A DNA stretch of 10,351 nt from JBOGJI01 sp050747865 (GTDB lineage Bacteria > Acidobacteriota > Thermoanaerobaculia > Multivoradales > JAHEKO01), in assembly GCA_050747865.1 (NCBI GenBank), contig JBOGJI010000137.1, positions 1-10,351 on the forward strand. Reading direction: 5' to 3'. The first letter of the stretch is position 1. Each line of letters opens with the position of its first letter. The translations under genes were made by a program, and so were the position numbers. The notes beneath the pieces are model-generated. The model was given only the letters and a program-made list of their open reading frames with translations, had not been told where the DNA came from and did not search any database. Below are positions 1 through 6,911 of this stretch, piece by piece.

Positions 1-2571
1 TTCGGCGGCGGCAAGACGCACTCGATGCTCGCCCTCTATCACCTCTTCTCCGCCGATCGCGCCAGCGATCTGGTGGGCATCGAGGCGGTGCTGGCGGAGG
101 CGGGGGTCAAGCAGGTGCCGCGGGCGCGCATCGCCGTGCTCGTGGGCACGGCGCTCTCGCCCGGCCAGACACACCAGAAGCCCGACGGCACGGTGATCCA
201 CACCCTGTGGGGGGAGCTGGCCTGGCAGCTCGGCAACTACGGTCTGGTGGCCGAGGCCGACCGGCACGGGGTGAGCCCCGGATCGGATGCCCTGCGGGCG
301 CTGTTCCGGGAGACCAGTGGAGAGGCCGGGCCGTGCCTGGTGCTGATCGACGAGTGGCTGGCGCACGCCCGCCAGCTCGCGGGCAAGGACGGCATGCCGG
401 CCGGGAGCCTGGCGGCCAATCTCTCCTTCGCCCAGGCGCTCACCGAGGCGGCGCGGGCGGTGGCGGGGACGCTGGTCGTCGTCACCATCCCCGAGTCGGA
501 GATCGAGAAGGGGGGTGAGGCCGGCCGCGACGTGCTGGAGCATCTGAAGAACGTGCTCGGCCGCATGGACTCGCCGTGGCGGCCGGCGAGCGCCGAGGAG
601 AGCTTCGAGATCGTACGGCGGCGGCTGTTCGAGGAGCCCGGTGACGCGGAGGCGTTCAAGGCGCGCGACGCCGTGGCCCGGGCGTTCGGCGAGCTGTACC
701 GGAGCCAGGCCCAGGAGCTGCCGGCGGCTTGCCGGGAGGCGGTGTACGAGCGGCGTATCCGGGCCTGCTACCCCATCCATCCGGAGCTGTTCGACCGCCT
801 GTTCCACGACTGGTCGAGCCTCGACCGCTTCCAGCGCACGCGCGGCGTGCTGCGGTTGATGGCGAAGGTCATCCACACGCTGTGGGAGCGCAACGACCAG
901 AGCCTGTTGATCCTGCCGGGGTTCGTGCCGCTGGACGATCCGGCGGTGCACGAGGAGCTGACGCGCTATCTGGAGGACCCCTGGCGCACGGTGATCGACA
1001 CCGACGTGGACGGGACGAGCTCTCTGCCCTACCGGCTGGACGGCGACAACCCGAGCCTCGGCCGCTTCTCCGCCAGCCGGCGGGTGGCCCGCACGGTCTT
1101 CCTCGGCTCGGCGGCCACGTTCCAGACGGCGCACCGCGGGATCGAGGACACGCAGGTCAAGCTCGGCTGCATCCAGCCGGGCGAGACGCCCGCGGTCTTC
1201 GGCGACGCGCTGCGGCGGCTGACCGATCAGGCCCATCACCTATACGTGGACGGCCGGCGGTACTGGTACTCGACGCAGCCGAGCGTCGCCCGCCTGGCGC
1301 AGGACCGCGCCCAGCAGCAGCGCGAGGACGTGGTGCACGAGGCGATCGCCGAGCGCCTGCGCGCCGAGCAGCGCCAGCGGGGCGACTTCGCGCGCGTGCA
1401 CGCCTGCCCCAGCTCGCCGGCCGACGTGGGCGACGATCGCGAGGCGCGTCTGGTGATCCTGGGGCCGGAGGCGCCGCACGCCGGCAACGGCAAGCCGAGC
1501 CCGGCGCGGGAGGCCGCCGAGCGCTACCTGACCGAGCGGGGTACGGGGCCGCGCCGGTACCGCAACACGCTGGTCTTCCTGGCGGCCGACGCGCGGCGGC
1601 TCGAAGAGCTCGAGTCGGCCGTGCGCCAGCACCTGGCCTGGAAGTCGATCCTCGCCGAGCGACGCGAGCTCAACCTGGACGCCTACTCCGAGACGCAGGC
1701 GAAGACAAAGACCGAGGAGTCCGACAGCACGGTCGACCACCGCATCCGCGAGACCTTCACCTGGCTGCTGGTGCCCGGCCAGCAGGAGCCGACCGCCGAG
1801 GTCGCCTGCACGGCGGTGCGCGTCCAGGGCCAGGACGCGCTGGCCGTGCGCGCGGCGCGCAAGCTGGCGCAGGACGAGCTGCTGCTGACCGGAATGGCCG
1901 GCTCGGTCCTACGCCTCCACCTCGACCGGGTGCCGCTGTGGCGCGGCGACCATGTCGAGACCGGCCAGCTCGCCGAGCACTTCGCGCAGTATCTGTACCT
2001 GCCGCGCCTGCGCGACGACTCGGTGCTGCGCGACGCGATCCAGGAGGGGGTCAACAGGACGAACTGGAATCCTGACACGTTCGCGTACGCCGACCGCTGG
2101 GACGAGGCCAAGGGGCGCTATGTCGGGCTCGAGGGGGGGCGGATCGTCTCGGTGCAGCTCGGCGGCGGAGCCGTGGTGGTGAAGCCCGAGGCCGCGGCGA
2201 CGCAGCGGGCCGCGGAGCAGAAAGTCGCGGCCGGGAGCGGCAAGATTACCGGCGGGGGCGACCTAGCCGGTGTTGGAAGCGCTGCTACCGGATCCCCGGG
2301 CGGCCCTCCCCCACCCGAGGAGGCCGTTCGCGAGCGCTACAGCCACTTCTACGCCGCGAAGTCGATCGACCCCCAGCGGGTCGCCCGCGACGTCCAGCAG
2401 ATCAACGACGAGGTTCTCCAGCACTTCGTCGCCCTCGCCGAGGCCGGCGTCGACGTCACCCTCGACATCCGCGTCGACCTGCCCGACGACCTCCCCGACA
2501 CGCTTGTCCGCACCATCACCGAGAACTGCCGCACCCTCGGCTTCAAGACCTTCGAGTTCGAGAAGGAGTAG
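1..2571 (+). CDS. DUF499-family P-loop ATPase, 5'-truncated by the window edge
   Basis: The reading frame is open from base 1 to a TAG stop at 2569-2571 (856 visible residues). The first visible residues, FGGGKTH, are the Walker A motif characteristic of DUF499 proteins, so only the N-terminus is missing. Walker B is LVLIDE, with the acidic pair at visible residues 117-118. A Gly/Pro-rich linker (about nt 2230-2320) precedes a conserved C-terminal domain ending in a TITENCRTLGF segment, which I recognise as the usual DUF499 tail. The family is about 900-1,100 residues long. It is often found next to DUF1156 adenine methylases and helicases in loci regarded as anti-phage; that context is recalled, and the partners would lie left of this window. 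The role is therefore inferred as an ATP-driven component of a methylase-linked defence system. The last 132 bases reappear, nearly identical, at 3732-3863. Confidence 0.88.
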   Translation, partial: FGGGKTHSMLALYHLFSADRASDLVGIEAVLAEAGVKQVPRARIAVLVGTALSPGQTHQKPDGTVIHTLWGELAWQLGNYGLVAEADRHGVSPGSDALRALFRETSGEAGPCLVLIDEWLAHARQLAGKDGMPAGSLAANLSFAQALTEAARAVAGTLVVVTIPESEIEKGGEAGRDVLEHLKNVLGRMDSPWRPASAEESFEIVRRRLFEEPGDAEAFKARDAVARAFGELYRSQAQELPAACREAVYERRIRACYPIHPELFDRLFHDWSSLDRFQRTRGVLRLMAKVIHTLWERNDQSLLILPGFVPLDDPAVHEELTRYLEDPWRTVIDTDVDGTSSLPYRLDGDNPSLGRFSASRRVARTVFLGSAATFQTAHRGIEDTQVKLGCIQPGETPAVFGDALRRLTDQAHHLYVDGRRYWYSTQPSVARLAQDRAQQQREDVVHEAIAERLRAEQRQRGDFARVHACPSSPADVGDDREARLVILGPEAPHAGNGKPSPAREAAERYLTERGTGPRRYRNTLVFLAADARRLEELESAVRQHLAWKSILAERRELNLDAYSETQAKTKTEESDSTVDHRIRETFTWLLVPGQQEPTAEVACTAVRVQGQDALAVRAARKLAQDELLLTGMAGSVLRLHLDRVPLWRGDHVETGQLAEHFAQYLYLPRLRDDSVLRDAIQEGVNRTNWNPDTFAYADRWDEAKGRYVGLEGGRIVSVQLGGGAVVVKPEAAATQRAAEQKVAAGSGKITGGGDLAGVGSAATGSPGGPPPPEEAVRERYSHFYAAKSIDPQRVARDVQQINDEVLQHFVALAEAGVDVTLDIRVDLPDDLPDTLVRTITENCRTLGFKTFEFEKE

Positions 2572-2590
2572 CGAAGCAAGAGGCCACTCG

Positions 2591-3121
2591 TCATGGACCC
2601 TGCCAGCTCGACTGATCCTTGGGCAGACGGTGGTCCAGGTCGTACACCTCGACGTGGTCGCCGGCTGAGAGCAGGTCGGGGAAGAGGACCAGATTCGTCC
2701 CGCTCGGATGCACGAGACTCGGGAACACGATGCCCGGGTGACGAGCGTCCCGCACGATATCGCCGAGCACCCAGCTCGGTGGCTCGATGTGCAGGTCGAA
2801 CGCGTAATGGCGCCAGTCCGTGGCCCAGTCGTGCCAGAGGTCGTCCCAAGGCGGGCCCTCGTGGAGTTTGCTCAGATCTACAGCGCCACCGATCGCGATC
2901 CTGTACGAGCAGATCGTACAGGGCGGAAGCAGCGGCGAGGTCTGCTGGTACTCGCGAAGCGCCGTGACGTCCTCGAGCGACAGGTAGAGCGCCTCGATGC
3001 CCGGTCGGTTGAACCGACCGCCGGCCTTCGCTGCGCCGGCTCCGCTCGTCGGCGCGATGGCCCATCTTGGGTCGTGAGCGCGGTAGCAGACAGTGCCTTG
3101 CGGCAGGTCGCTCAGGATCAA
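2591..3121 (-). CDS. RES-domain toxin of a RES-Xre toxin-antitoxin pair
   Basis: A 176-residue RES-family protein. Visible hallmarks are YRA with Arg14, GGRFN at residues 34-38 followed by ALYLS, a helix with Glu57, and the late FPSLVHPSGTNLVLF block with Ser135. RES toxins fold like ADP-ribosyltransferases and deplete NAD+ in the cytoplasm (MbcT is a studied member); the activity here is inferred from family. The start is a TTG whose bases overlap the antitoxin TGA stop (TTGA, 3118-3121), so the toxin is probably translated by coupling to the antitoxin and kept in lower supply. The gene ends 20 bases after the DUF499 stop and converges with it. Length and motifs look intact. The alternative is an inactive relative, but no key residue is obviously lost. 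Confidence 0.9.
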   Translation of the reverse strand: MILSDLPQGTVCYRAHDPRWAIAPTSGAGAAKAGGRFNRPGIEALYLSLEDVTALREYQQTSPLLPPCTICSYRIAIGGAVDLSKLHEGPPWDDLWHDWATDWRHYAFDLHIEPPSWVLGDIVRDARHPGIVFPSLVHPSGTNLVLFPDLLSAGDHVEVYDLDHRLPKDQSSWQGP

Positions 3122-3489
3122 CCGACGTACCCCGACTCGACCGATTCGAGGTACCGGATCAGGTCATCCGTTCGCCCTTCGCTCACCAGCTGGTAGGCGG
3201 TCTTGTGCTGAAAGGCCGGGATCGGGGCGTTCTTCAGGAGGAAGATGGCGCGTTCGATGTCCGGCTGGATCGCCGTCGCCGCGGAGAGGACGCGCAGCAG
3301 ATCGCGCATGTACTCCTGCAGCCGCGGCGACTCCGGGTGCAACCGCAAGGTGTTCCGGTGTACGCCCGCCAGAGCAGCGAGCTCCTGGATCTGCATCGAG
3401 AACCGGTCGGCGATCCTCGCCGGGGATAGATTCGGCGTTCCCTTCTCGTGGAACTCTTCGAGCACGGTATCGAACGCGGCTGTTGGCAT
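3118..3489 (-). CDS. Xre/MbcA/ParS-type antitoxin of the RES pair
   Basis: A 123-residue protein. The N-terminal half carries a helix-turn-helix-like stretch (LSPARIADRFSMQIQELAAL, then AGVHRNTLRLHPES), typical of Xre-type antitoxins. The C-terminal half (AIFLLKNAPIPAFQHKTAYQ onwards, then a DLIRYLESVESG end) matches the DUF2384 MbcA/ParS toxin-binding domain that plugs the RES active site. It would neutralise the toxin and repress the operon. The ATG at 3489-3487 is preceded on the minus strand by a strong GAGGAGG ribosome site about 6 bases away. It is first in the operon, the usual order for RES-Xre modules. A promoter with two GCACATT repeats lies directly upstream. Confidence 0.86.
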   Translation of the reverse strand: MPTAAFDTVLEEFHEKGTPNLSPARIADRFSMQIQELAALAGVHRNTLRLHPESPRLQEYMRDLLRVLSAATAIQPDIERAIFLLKNAPIPAFQHKTAYQLVSEGRTDDLIRYLESVESGYVG

Positions 3490-3508
3490 TGCGAACCTCC
3501 TCAGGGAG

Positions 3509-3541
3509 GCACATTATGCGCACATTCTAGGAACAGTGCAA
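3509..3541 (-). promoter_or_regulatory. Promoter and putative operator of the RES-Xre operon
   Basis: Read on the minus strand, a -35-like TTGCAC (3541-3536) is followed after 17 bases by CATAAT (3518-3513), five of six matches to the -10 consensus. Two direct copies of AATGTGC on the minus strand (GCACATT on the plus strand at 3509-3515 and 3520-3526) are 11 bp apart, one helical turn, and overlap the -10. This spacing suits co-operative binding of an Xre-type antitoxin. The -35 match is weak, and the operator role is inference. Confidence 0.5.
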
Positions 3542-3550
3542 GGAGCACGT

Positions 3551-3863
3551 AGGTGCTGCTGTGGCGGCGACCATGTCGAGACCGGGCAGCTCGCCGAGGA
3601 CTTCGCACCGCCCACAGCCCGCGCTGCGCGCGGCGCCGCTGCGCGGCGGGCGCCCTACGGGCACCTGCCAGTCCCTATCTCTACCTGCCGCGTCTGCGGG
3701 ACGACTCGGTGCTGCGGGAGGGGTTCAACAGGAGGCCGGTGTCGACGTCACCCTCGACATCCGCGTCGACCTGCCCGACGACCTCCCCGACACCCTCGTT
3801 CGCACCATCACCGAGAACTGCCGCACCCTCGGCTTCAAGACCTTCGAGATCGAGAAGGAGTAG
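3551..3863 (+). pseudogene. Decayed second copy of the DUF499 gene 3' end
   Basis: Three blocks match the intact DUF499 gene in order. First, 3551-3607 resembles about 1930-1987 (GDHVETGQLAE). Second, 3674-3732 resembles about 1990-2058 (YLYLPRLRDDSVLR). Third, 3732-3863 matches 2440-2571 with about five mismatches in 132 bases, including the shared TAG stop. The blocks fall in three different reading frames. Between blocks 1 and 2 there is about 66 bp of extra GC-rich DNA, block 2 lost about 15 bp, and about 380 bp corresponding to 2059-2440 is deleted at a short AGG-type junction. No complete protein can be made. The open frame at 3561-3863 only joins out-of-frame sequence to the genuine tail. 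Confidence 0.88.
3608..3673. repeat. GC-rich hairpin-forming insertion inside the DUF499 remnant
   Basis: This segment has no counterpart in the intact DUF499 gene, where the flanking bases are continuous. It contains an imperfect hairpin: arm 3645-3655 pairs with 3659-3669 around a TAC loop (9 Watson-Crick pairs, one G-T wobble, one mismatch). Further GCGC/GGCGCC palindromic sequence lies at 3620-3645. It resembles a small palindromic intergenic element (REP-like), but I do not recognise a named family. Confidence 0.4.
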
Positions 3864-3890
3864 CCCTGTCAGTGGCTGTGAGAACCCGCG

Positions 3891-3932
3891 CATAGTCGGC
3901 TGTTAGCGAAGCTCGCCGCCGTTCAGGTGGTG
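3891..3932 (+). repeat. Left terminal inverted repeat of the IS21-type element
   Basis: It begins CATAGTCGGCT and ends GGTGGTG 42 bases in. Against the reverse complement of 7214-7255 the first 11 and last 7 bases are identical, and about 12 of the 24 between match, with no gap needed (about 30/42 overall). Confidence 0.7.
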
Positions 3933-3968
3933 GAGAAGATTCTCTGGACGACATCATCCCCGCCGGTT

Positions 3969-4004
3969 GGGGGGCGGGGGGCGGCGGGGGGCGGCGCATC
4001 GGGG
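3969..4004 (+). other. G-run cluster with G-quadruplex potential
   Basis: Three runs of six G (3969-3974, 3976-3981, 3986-3991) and one of four (4001-4004) are separated by loops of 1, 4 and 9 bases on the plus strand. This fits the four-run quadruplex pattern. It lies in the transposon leader, 37 bases inside the left inverted repeat. In transcripts running rightward the G-rich strand would be in the RNA. Confidence 0.55.
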
Positions 4005-4029
4005 AGAATGCGGCCGCTGCAGGAAGGAC

Positions 4030-4073
4030 GAGGCTCTGGGTTCCCTTTGCATGGAGGTCCAACCCAGAGCCTC
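4030..4073 (+). promoter_or_regulatory. Strong hairpin in the transposon leader
   Basis: GAGGCTCTGGGTT (4030-4042) and AACCCAGAGCCTC (4061-4073) are a perfect 13-bp inverted repeat around an 18-base loop. A second hairpin follows at 4080-4102 (CAACGGGCC / GGCCTGTTG, 9 pairs with one G-U, loop GTGAG). No T-tract follows, so it is not a classical intrinsic terminator. Attenuation of read-through transcription into the transposase genes is a plausible role. The rest of 3933-4164 shows no coding sequence I can support. Confidence 0.55.
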
Positions 4074-4164
4074 TGGCCGCAACGGGCCGTGAGGGCCTGT
4101 TGCGCGCTGAGTATGGCCGTTCTGGCCGGTTGACGTCCAGTCCTTCGGCAGCAGGTGGCTGTCG

Positions 4165-4566
4165 ATGCGAGCGGACTATCGGCTCTTCTGCTGCGGGCGG
4201 TGCCGCGCTCTGGTGGCGATCTGCTCTCCATGCGATCGGGGTCAGGTGTACTGCGGCTCGACGTGTTCGACGTCGGCGCGGTGTAGGTCGCTGCGTGAGG
4301 CGGGGCGACGGTACCAGGCGAGCGAGCGTGGGAGGGTGAAGCACGCGGCTCGGCAGGCGCGCTATGTGGCCCGCCGGCAAGCGAAAATGACGCATCAGGG
4401 TACCCCAGCGGTAGCCGTCTGCTCCACACTGCCGGCGCCCACCCAGAAGGAGCCCGCGGCACCTTGCGGGTGGGTGGCGGAGCCGGGTCGGGTGGTCTGC
4501 GGCTTCTGCGCGACCGCCTGCCGGCCCCGAGGCCGGTGGCAATTCCTGCGCCGGCGACGACGCTGA
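4165..4566 (+). CDS. Cysteine-rich (zinc-ribbon-like) accessory protein of the IS21-type element
   Basis: A 133-residue protein with ten cysteines in two clusters. The N-terminal cluster has CxxC at 10-13 and 20-23 and CxxxC at 30-34. The C-terminal cluster has Cys101 and CGFCATAC (112-119) just before a basic FLRRRRR end. Between them are a basic helix (about 50-72, QASERGRVKHAARQARY) and a THQGT motif. I recall similar small cysteine-rich proteins with a THQGS-type motif next to IS21-family transposases, annotated only as hypothetical. The pattern suggests two zinc-binding knuckles on a nucleic-acid-binding protein; zinc binding and function are inference. ATG 4165 has a modest AGGTGG ribosome site 6 bases upstream. 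It lies 79 bases before istA in the same direction and inside the inverted repeats. It could regulate transposition or help target choice. Confidence 0.72.
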   Translation: MRADYRLFCCGRCRALVAICSPCDRGQVYCGSTCSTSARCRSLREAGRRYQASERGRVKHAARQARYVARRQAKMTHQGTPAVAVCSTLPAPTQKEPAAPCGWVAEPGRVVCGFCATACRPRGRWQFLRRRRR

Positions 4567-4645
4567 GGCGCGGCCGCTGGCGCCCGCGGCCGCCTGCAAG
4601 GGGCTTCTGGTGCGGCAACCGCGGCAGAAGAAGGAGGTGCTCGGT

Positions 4646-6151
4646 ATGACGATTCCCGCCGACAAGGAAGCCCTGATCCGCCGCCTGTACCACGCCGAGA
4701 AGTGGCGCGTGGGCACCATCGTCCGCGAGCTGGGCGTTCATCGCGACACCGTCATGCGGGTGCTGGCCGCCGGCGAGAAGCCGGTGGTCGCCGTGCACCG
4801 GCCGTCAAGGATCGACCCCTTCCTGCCCTTCATCCACGACACCCTGAAGCGCTTTCCGCGGCTGCCGGCTTCCCGCCTGTGGGCGATGGTGCGCGAACGG
4901 GGCTACGCGGGCGGCGAATCGCACTTCCGCCACCAGGTGGCGCCCTTGCGGCCGCGACCGCCGGCCGAGGCCTATCTGCGGCTGCGCACCCTGCCGGGGG
5001 AGCAGGCGCAGGTGGATTGGGCGCACTTCGGGCAGCTCAAGGTCGGCCGGGCGATGCGGCGGCTGCTCGCCTTCTGCATGGTGCTGTCGTACTCGCGCCG
5101 GCTCTTCCTGCGCTTCTTCCTCGACCAGAGGATGCCGAGCTTCCTGCGCGGCCACGTCGAGGCGTTCGCCGCCTTCGGCGGGGTGGCCCGTGTGGCGCTG
5201 TACGACAACCTGAAATCGGTGGTGCTCGAGCGCTCGGGCGATGCCGTGCGCTTCCATCCCACGATCCTCGCCCTGGCCAGCCATTACCGTTTCGAGCCCC
5301 GCCCCACCGCACCGGCCCGGGGCAACGAAAAAGGACGCATCGAACGGGCCATCCGCTACGTCCGCACGGCCTTCTTTGCCGGTCGCACGATCCGCGACCT
5401 CGACACGCTCAACGCTGAAGCCGAAAGCTGGTGTCAGCGGGAAGCCGCCGAGCGCCGCTGGCCCGAAGACGCCACGCGCAGCGTGCGCGAAGTCTTCGAA
5501 GAGGAGCGAGAGTGTCTTCTGCCCTTGCCGGACGACGCCTTCTCCACCGAGGAGCGCGTCGAGGTCACGGTCGGCAAGACTCCTTACCTGCGCTTCGACC
5601 TCAACGACTACTCGGTGCCTCACGACCGCATCCGGCGCACACTGTCCGTGCTGGCCTCGCTTTCGAGTGTGCGCGTCTTCGACGCGGAAGAGCTGGTGGC
5701 CACCCACCCGAGGAGCTTCTCGCGCGGCGAGCAGATCGAGGATCCCGAGCACGTGCGCGCGCTGGTGCAGCAGAAGCGCAATGCGCGGCAGAGCCGCGGT
5801 CTCGACCGCCTGGCGCACACCGTTCCCGACAGCCGCGAGCTGATGCGCCGGCTCGCCGAGCGCGGTCGCAATCTCGGCAGCGCCACGGCCGCTCTGCTGC
5901 GCCTGCTCGACCTCTACGGCCGAGAAGAGCTCGCCGCCGCCGCTGAGGAAGCGCTGGCGAAGGATTCCCCGCACCCGCACTCCGTGCGCCTCATCCTCGA
6001 GCGCCGGGCGCGCCAACGAGGCCTGCCGCCGCCGGTGACGGTACGGCTGCCGGAGGACCCCAAGATCCGCAACCTCACCGTTACCCCTCACGATTTGGCC
6101 GGCTATGACCGGCTCGGCAACAAGGACAGCGACGATGACACCGAAGCCTGA
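4646..6151 (+). CDS. istA: IS21-family transposase IstA
   Basis: A 501-residue DDE transposase. An N-terminal helix-turn-helix (LIRRLYHAEKWRVGTIVREL, then GVHRDTVMRVL) recognises the element ends. The catalytic core has Asp124 (QVDWAHFGQ), Asp187 (LYDNLKSVV) and Glu233 (KGRIER), the DDE triad of the RNase H-fold integrase domain. The C-terminal part (about 315-410) contains the LNDYSVPHDRIRRTL-type domain found in IstA. It cuts and joins transposon ends with the help of IstB. I chose ATG 4646 over the in-frame GTG at 4610 because AAGGAGG (4631-4637) sits 8 bases before it. Length is normal for the family and no disruption is visible. The stop overlaps the start of istB by 17 bases. Confidence 0.95.
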   Translation: MTIPADKEALIRRLYHAEKWRVGTIVRELGVHRDTVMRVLAAGEKPVVAVHRPSRIDPFLPFIHDTLKRFPRLPASRLWAMVRERGYAGGESHFRHQVAPLRPRPPAEAYLRLRTLPGEQAQVDWAHFGQLKVGRAMRRLLAFCMVLSYSRRLFLRFFLDQRMPSFLRGHVEAFAAFGGVARVALYDNLKSVVLERSGDAVRFHPTILALASHYRFEPRPTAPARGNEKGRIERAIRYVRTAFFAGRTIRDLDTLNAEAESWCQREAAERRWPEDATRSVREVFEEERECLLPLPDDAFSTEERVEVTVGKTPYLRFDLNDYSVPHDRIRRTLSVLASLSSVRVFDAEELVATHPRSFSRGEQIEDPEHVRALVQQKRNARQSRGLDRLAHTVPDSRELMRRLAERGRNLGSATAALLRLLDLYGREELAAAAEEALAKDSPHPHSVRLILERRARQRGLPPPVTVRLPEDPKIRNLTVTPHDLAGYDRLGNKDSDDDTEA

Positions 6152-6911
6152 GGCACTGGCCGCTCGCGCTCAAGCCCTCGGCCTCTACGGCCTGCTCGCC
6201 GACTGGGAGCAGGTCCAAGACCAGCCCTGGCTCACCCCGCTCATCGAGCGCGAAGAGCGGGTGCGCGCCGAACGCAGCCTCCAAAGACGCATCCAGCGCT
6301 CCCGCATCGGTCCGTTCAAGCCCATGGCCGACTTCGACTATGCCTGGCCGAAAAGAATCGACCGCGAGCAGATCGACGACCTCTTCCACCTCGACTGGCT
6401 GGAGTCGGCCACCAACGTCGTCCTGCTGGGCCCCAACGGCGTCGGCAAGACCATGATCGCCCAGAACCTTACCTATCAGGTCGTCCTCGCCGGTGCCACG
6501 GTCCTTTTCACCACCGCCTCGGAGCTCTTGAACGACCTCGCTGCCCAGGACGGCGCCACCGCCTTCCAGAAGCGGCTGTCGCGCTACACCCGACCCCGGC
6601 TGCTCGCCATCGACGAGATCGGGTACCTGAGCTATGACACCCGCCACGCCGACCTGCTCTACGAGGTCGTCTCCCGTCGCTACCTGAAGAAACCCACCCT
6701 CATCACCACCAACAAACCCTTCACCGAATGGACGCAAGTCTTCCCCTCCGCCACCTCCATCGTCACCCTGGTCGACCGGCTCGTCCATCGCTGCGAGATC
6801 GTCGCCATCCAGGGCGACTCCTTCCGACTCCGCGAGGCCAAGGAACGCACAGAGAAGAAATCCCGCGAGCGCGCCGCACGCCGTCAGAACCCGGAACGAC
6901 GCACGTCGTGA
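6135..6911 (+). CDS. istB: IS21-family helper ATPase IstB
   Basis: A 258-residue AAA+ ATPase of the IstB/DnaC-like family. Walker A is GPNGVGKT (residues 99-106) and Walker B is LLAIDEIGY (Asp160-Glu161). A sensor-1-type LITTNKPF stretch and a C-terminal RLVHRCEIVAIQGDSFRLRE segment are typical of IstB. The N-terminal helical region (1-60) is expected to contact IstA or DNA. IstB assembles on target DNA, bends it and stimulates IstA. ATG 6135 lies within the end of istA (17-base overlap); an in-frame ATG at 6105 is further upstream and has a less natural N-terminus. Its stop overlaps the next gene's GTG (GTGA, 6908-6911). The sequence appears intact. Confidence 0.95.
   Translation: MTPKPEALAARAQALGLYGLLADWEQVQDQPWLTPLIEREERVRAERSLQRRIQRSRIGPFKPMADFDYAWPKRIDREQIDDLFHLDWLESATNVVLLGPNGVGKTMIAQNLTYQVVLAGATVLFTTASELLNDLAAQDGATAFQKRLSRYTRPRLLAIDEIGYLSYDTRHADLLYEVVSRRYLKKPTLITTNKPFTEWTQVFPSATSIVTLVDRLVHRCEIVAIQGDSFRLREAKERTEKKSRERAARRQNPERRTS

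Noticed and set aside
729..2075. Second plus-strand frame inside the DUF499 gene (448 residues)
   Set aside because: Ala/Arg/Pro-rich shadow frame; the DUF499 frame carries the family signatures throughout.
2593..3196. Plus-strand frames opposite the RES toxin and antitoxin
   Set aside because: Shadow frames; the minus strand has clear RES and MbcA/ParS signatures, a promoter and a ribosome site.
3561..3863. 100-residue plus-strand frame as a small independent gene
   Set aside because: Only its last third matches DUF499 in frame; the rest is out-of-frame remnant and hairpin insertion, so it is a pseudogene product.
4030..4073. 13-bp hairpin as a classical intrinsic terminator
   Set aside because: The 18-base loop is long and no T-tract follows on either strand, so a terminator label is not justified.
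4610..4645. GTG at 4610 as the istA start
   Set aside because: ATG 4646 has AAGGAGG 8 bases upstream, and the region 4610-4645 contains that ribosome site.
4805..6091. Long minus-strand open frame opposite istA (428 residues)
   Set aside because: It is the antisense of a clear IstA with catalytic triad; its length results from high GC and lack of stops, and it has no recognisable motif.
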